Source of the DNA: Closterium sp. Naga37s-1
Taxonomy: Eukaryota > Streptophyta > Zygnematophyceae > Desmidiales > Closteriaceae
DNA length: 64,000 nucleotides
NCBI GenBank assembly: GCA_947471745.1
Contig: CANJKZ010000084.1
Coordinates: forward strand, 1,472,501-1,536,500
Reading direction: 5' to 3'
This document shows positions 63,132 to 64,000 of this stretch, in pieces. Numbering within the stretch: position 1 is the first letter of the stretch; every line of letters begins with the position of its first letter. The position numbers and the translations under genes were made by a program. Under the pieces are notes generated by a model. It did not search any database. It was not told the origin of the DNA and saw only the letters and a program-made list of their open reading frames with translations.

Positions 63132-64000
63132 TGTGCCGGGAACAAGAGGAGGACGCGGACGAGGAACGCGACGACCAGTGCGAACAGGGGAGGCAGGACG
63201 AGACTCAGGCTCACGACGCTCTGTAAGACCGCTGGTCTGCTCAGTGTAAGGAGAAGGAGCAGGGAGTTGTGAGGCAGGCTGTAACAGCGGCTGTGATTGG
63301 TCAGGCGGTGAACACTGTAAGGGAGGAGGAAGGCCAGCGGAAGGCAGGACACCAAAAACCTGATGAAGCAGGGGAACGAAGTATGGTCGTGGCCGCACAG
63401 TGCCTCTAACACCTCCAGCTCTAGGGTCAACAGCTCCAGCTCCTCCAGCTCCAGCGCCTCCAGCGCTAGAGCCTCTAGCTCCAGCTCCTCCAGCCCCAGC
63501 AGCTCCAGGCTCCGTAGGGTCTCCAGCTCCAGCTCCCCCAACACCACCAGTACCGGCAGCTCCAGTACCCCTGGTACGAGCACCTCCAGGACCAGCAGCT
63601 GCGGCACCTTCGGTACCACCAGCTCCGACAGAATTTCCAGCTCCTCGAGCTCCAGTGTCTCCTGCGGCAGAGTCTCCAGCTCCGGCAGCTCCACTCCGAA
63701 GGCGGGTGCGCTGGGCAAACCACTCGCGTAGCTGCTGCGGGGAGAGAGGCTCTGGCTGGGGAGACAGTCGTCGCAGAGCACCCACAGGACCTCCAGAAGA
63801 AGCCGTACCCCTCGGCTCAGCACCCCTAGACTCCGCACCCTCAGACGCAACACCCCCAGGCTCCACACCCCCAAGCTCAGCACCCCTAGGCTCCACACCC
63901 TCAGGCTCACCACCCCCAGGCACCGCACCCCCAGGCTCAGCACCCCTAGACCCGGCACCCTCAGACTCAGCACCCCTAGGCTCCGCACCCTCAGACGCAG
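63132..64000 (-). pseudogene. Element K: IN-RT linker of an inverted lineage 1 copy
   Basis: Minus-strand sequence running off the window. Read right to left it gives EPGGVEPGG-type repeats, SPQQLREWFAQRTRLRSGAAG, AGAGGAGAGG-type repeats, RPYFVPLLHQVFGVLPS, TERREPESRPASP and VPRPRPPLVPGT, where it meets J tail-to-tail. It is most similar in wording to the linker of element C. Gag, protease and integrase would lie right of the window; RT is absent at the junction. Confidence 0.85.

Overview
The window reads as nuclear DNA of a green-lineage eukaryote. The best host evidence is a minus-strand, six-exon gene at 42903-46199 for a GroES-like chloroplast chaperonin (Cpn10) with a Ser/Arg-rich, transit-peptide-like first exon. 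The GC-rich, minisatellite-filled introns and the dominant Ty1/copia polyproteins suggest a streptophyte alga. A zygnematophyte such as Closterium is my guess from general resemblance only.

Almost everything else is LTR retrotransposons of two copia lineages. Lineage 1 has very short LTRs (about 125-135 bp, TGTCA...TGACA), a GC-rich repetitive 5' leader, a poly-Gly gag with an unusual long-loop zinc finger, and a long low-complexity linker between integrase and reverse transcriptase. Lineage 2 has longer LTRs (360-445 bp, TGTTG...), a classical CCHC knuckle and an unusual D-S-C-C-G protease motif.

Layout: LTR end of an off-window element (1-138); A, decayed lineage 1, + strand (385-6609); B, decayed lineage 2, - strand (6745-19877), split by C, lineage 1, - strand (11632-18910, TSD GAATA); D, lineage 1, - strand (19944 to about 27780), with intact RT/RNase H and a solo LTR inside it (22298-22428, TSD AGTCA); F, lineage 2 fragment (27916-28403); G, nearly intact lineage 2, + strand (28404-34634); a hairpin-rich unassigned segment (34731-34844); a lineage 2 solo LTR split by E, nearly intact lineage 1, - strand (35150-42526, TSD TTATA); the Cpn10 gene and its upstream region (42781-47105); H, lineage 2, + strand (47106-57561, TSD CTATG), whose 3' LTR was invaded by I, an internally deleted lineage 1 element, - strand (52847-57282); J, lineage 1, + strand (57698-63131), joined tail-to-tail to K, lineage 1, - strand (63132-64000).

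The nesting gives relative ages: B before C, D before its solo LTR, the split solo LTR before E, H before I. The points most worth a second look are the copy-specific leader satellites, the lineage 1 QQLREW/zinc-finger module, the D-S-C-C-G protease of lineage 2, a different minisatellite in most introns of the Cpn10 gene, and a small GTACC...AAGACCC repeat family next to LTRs.
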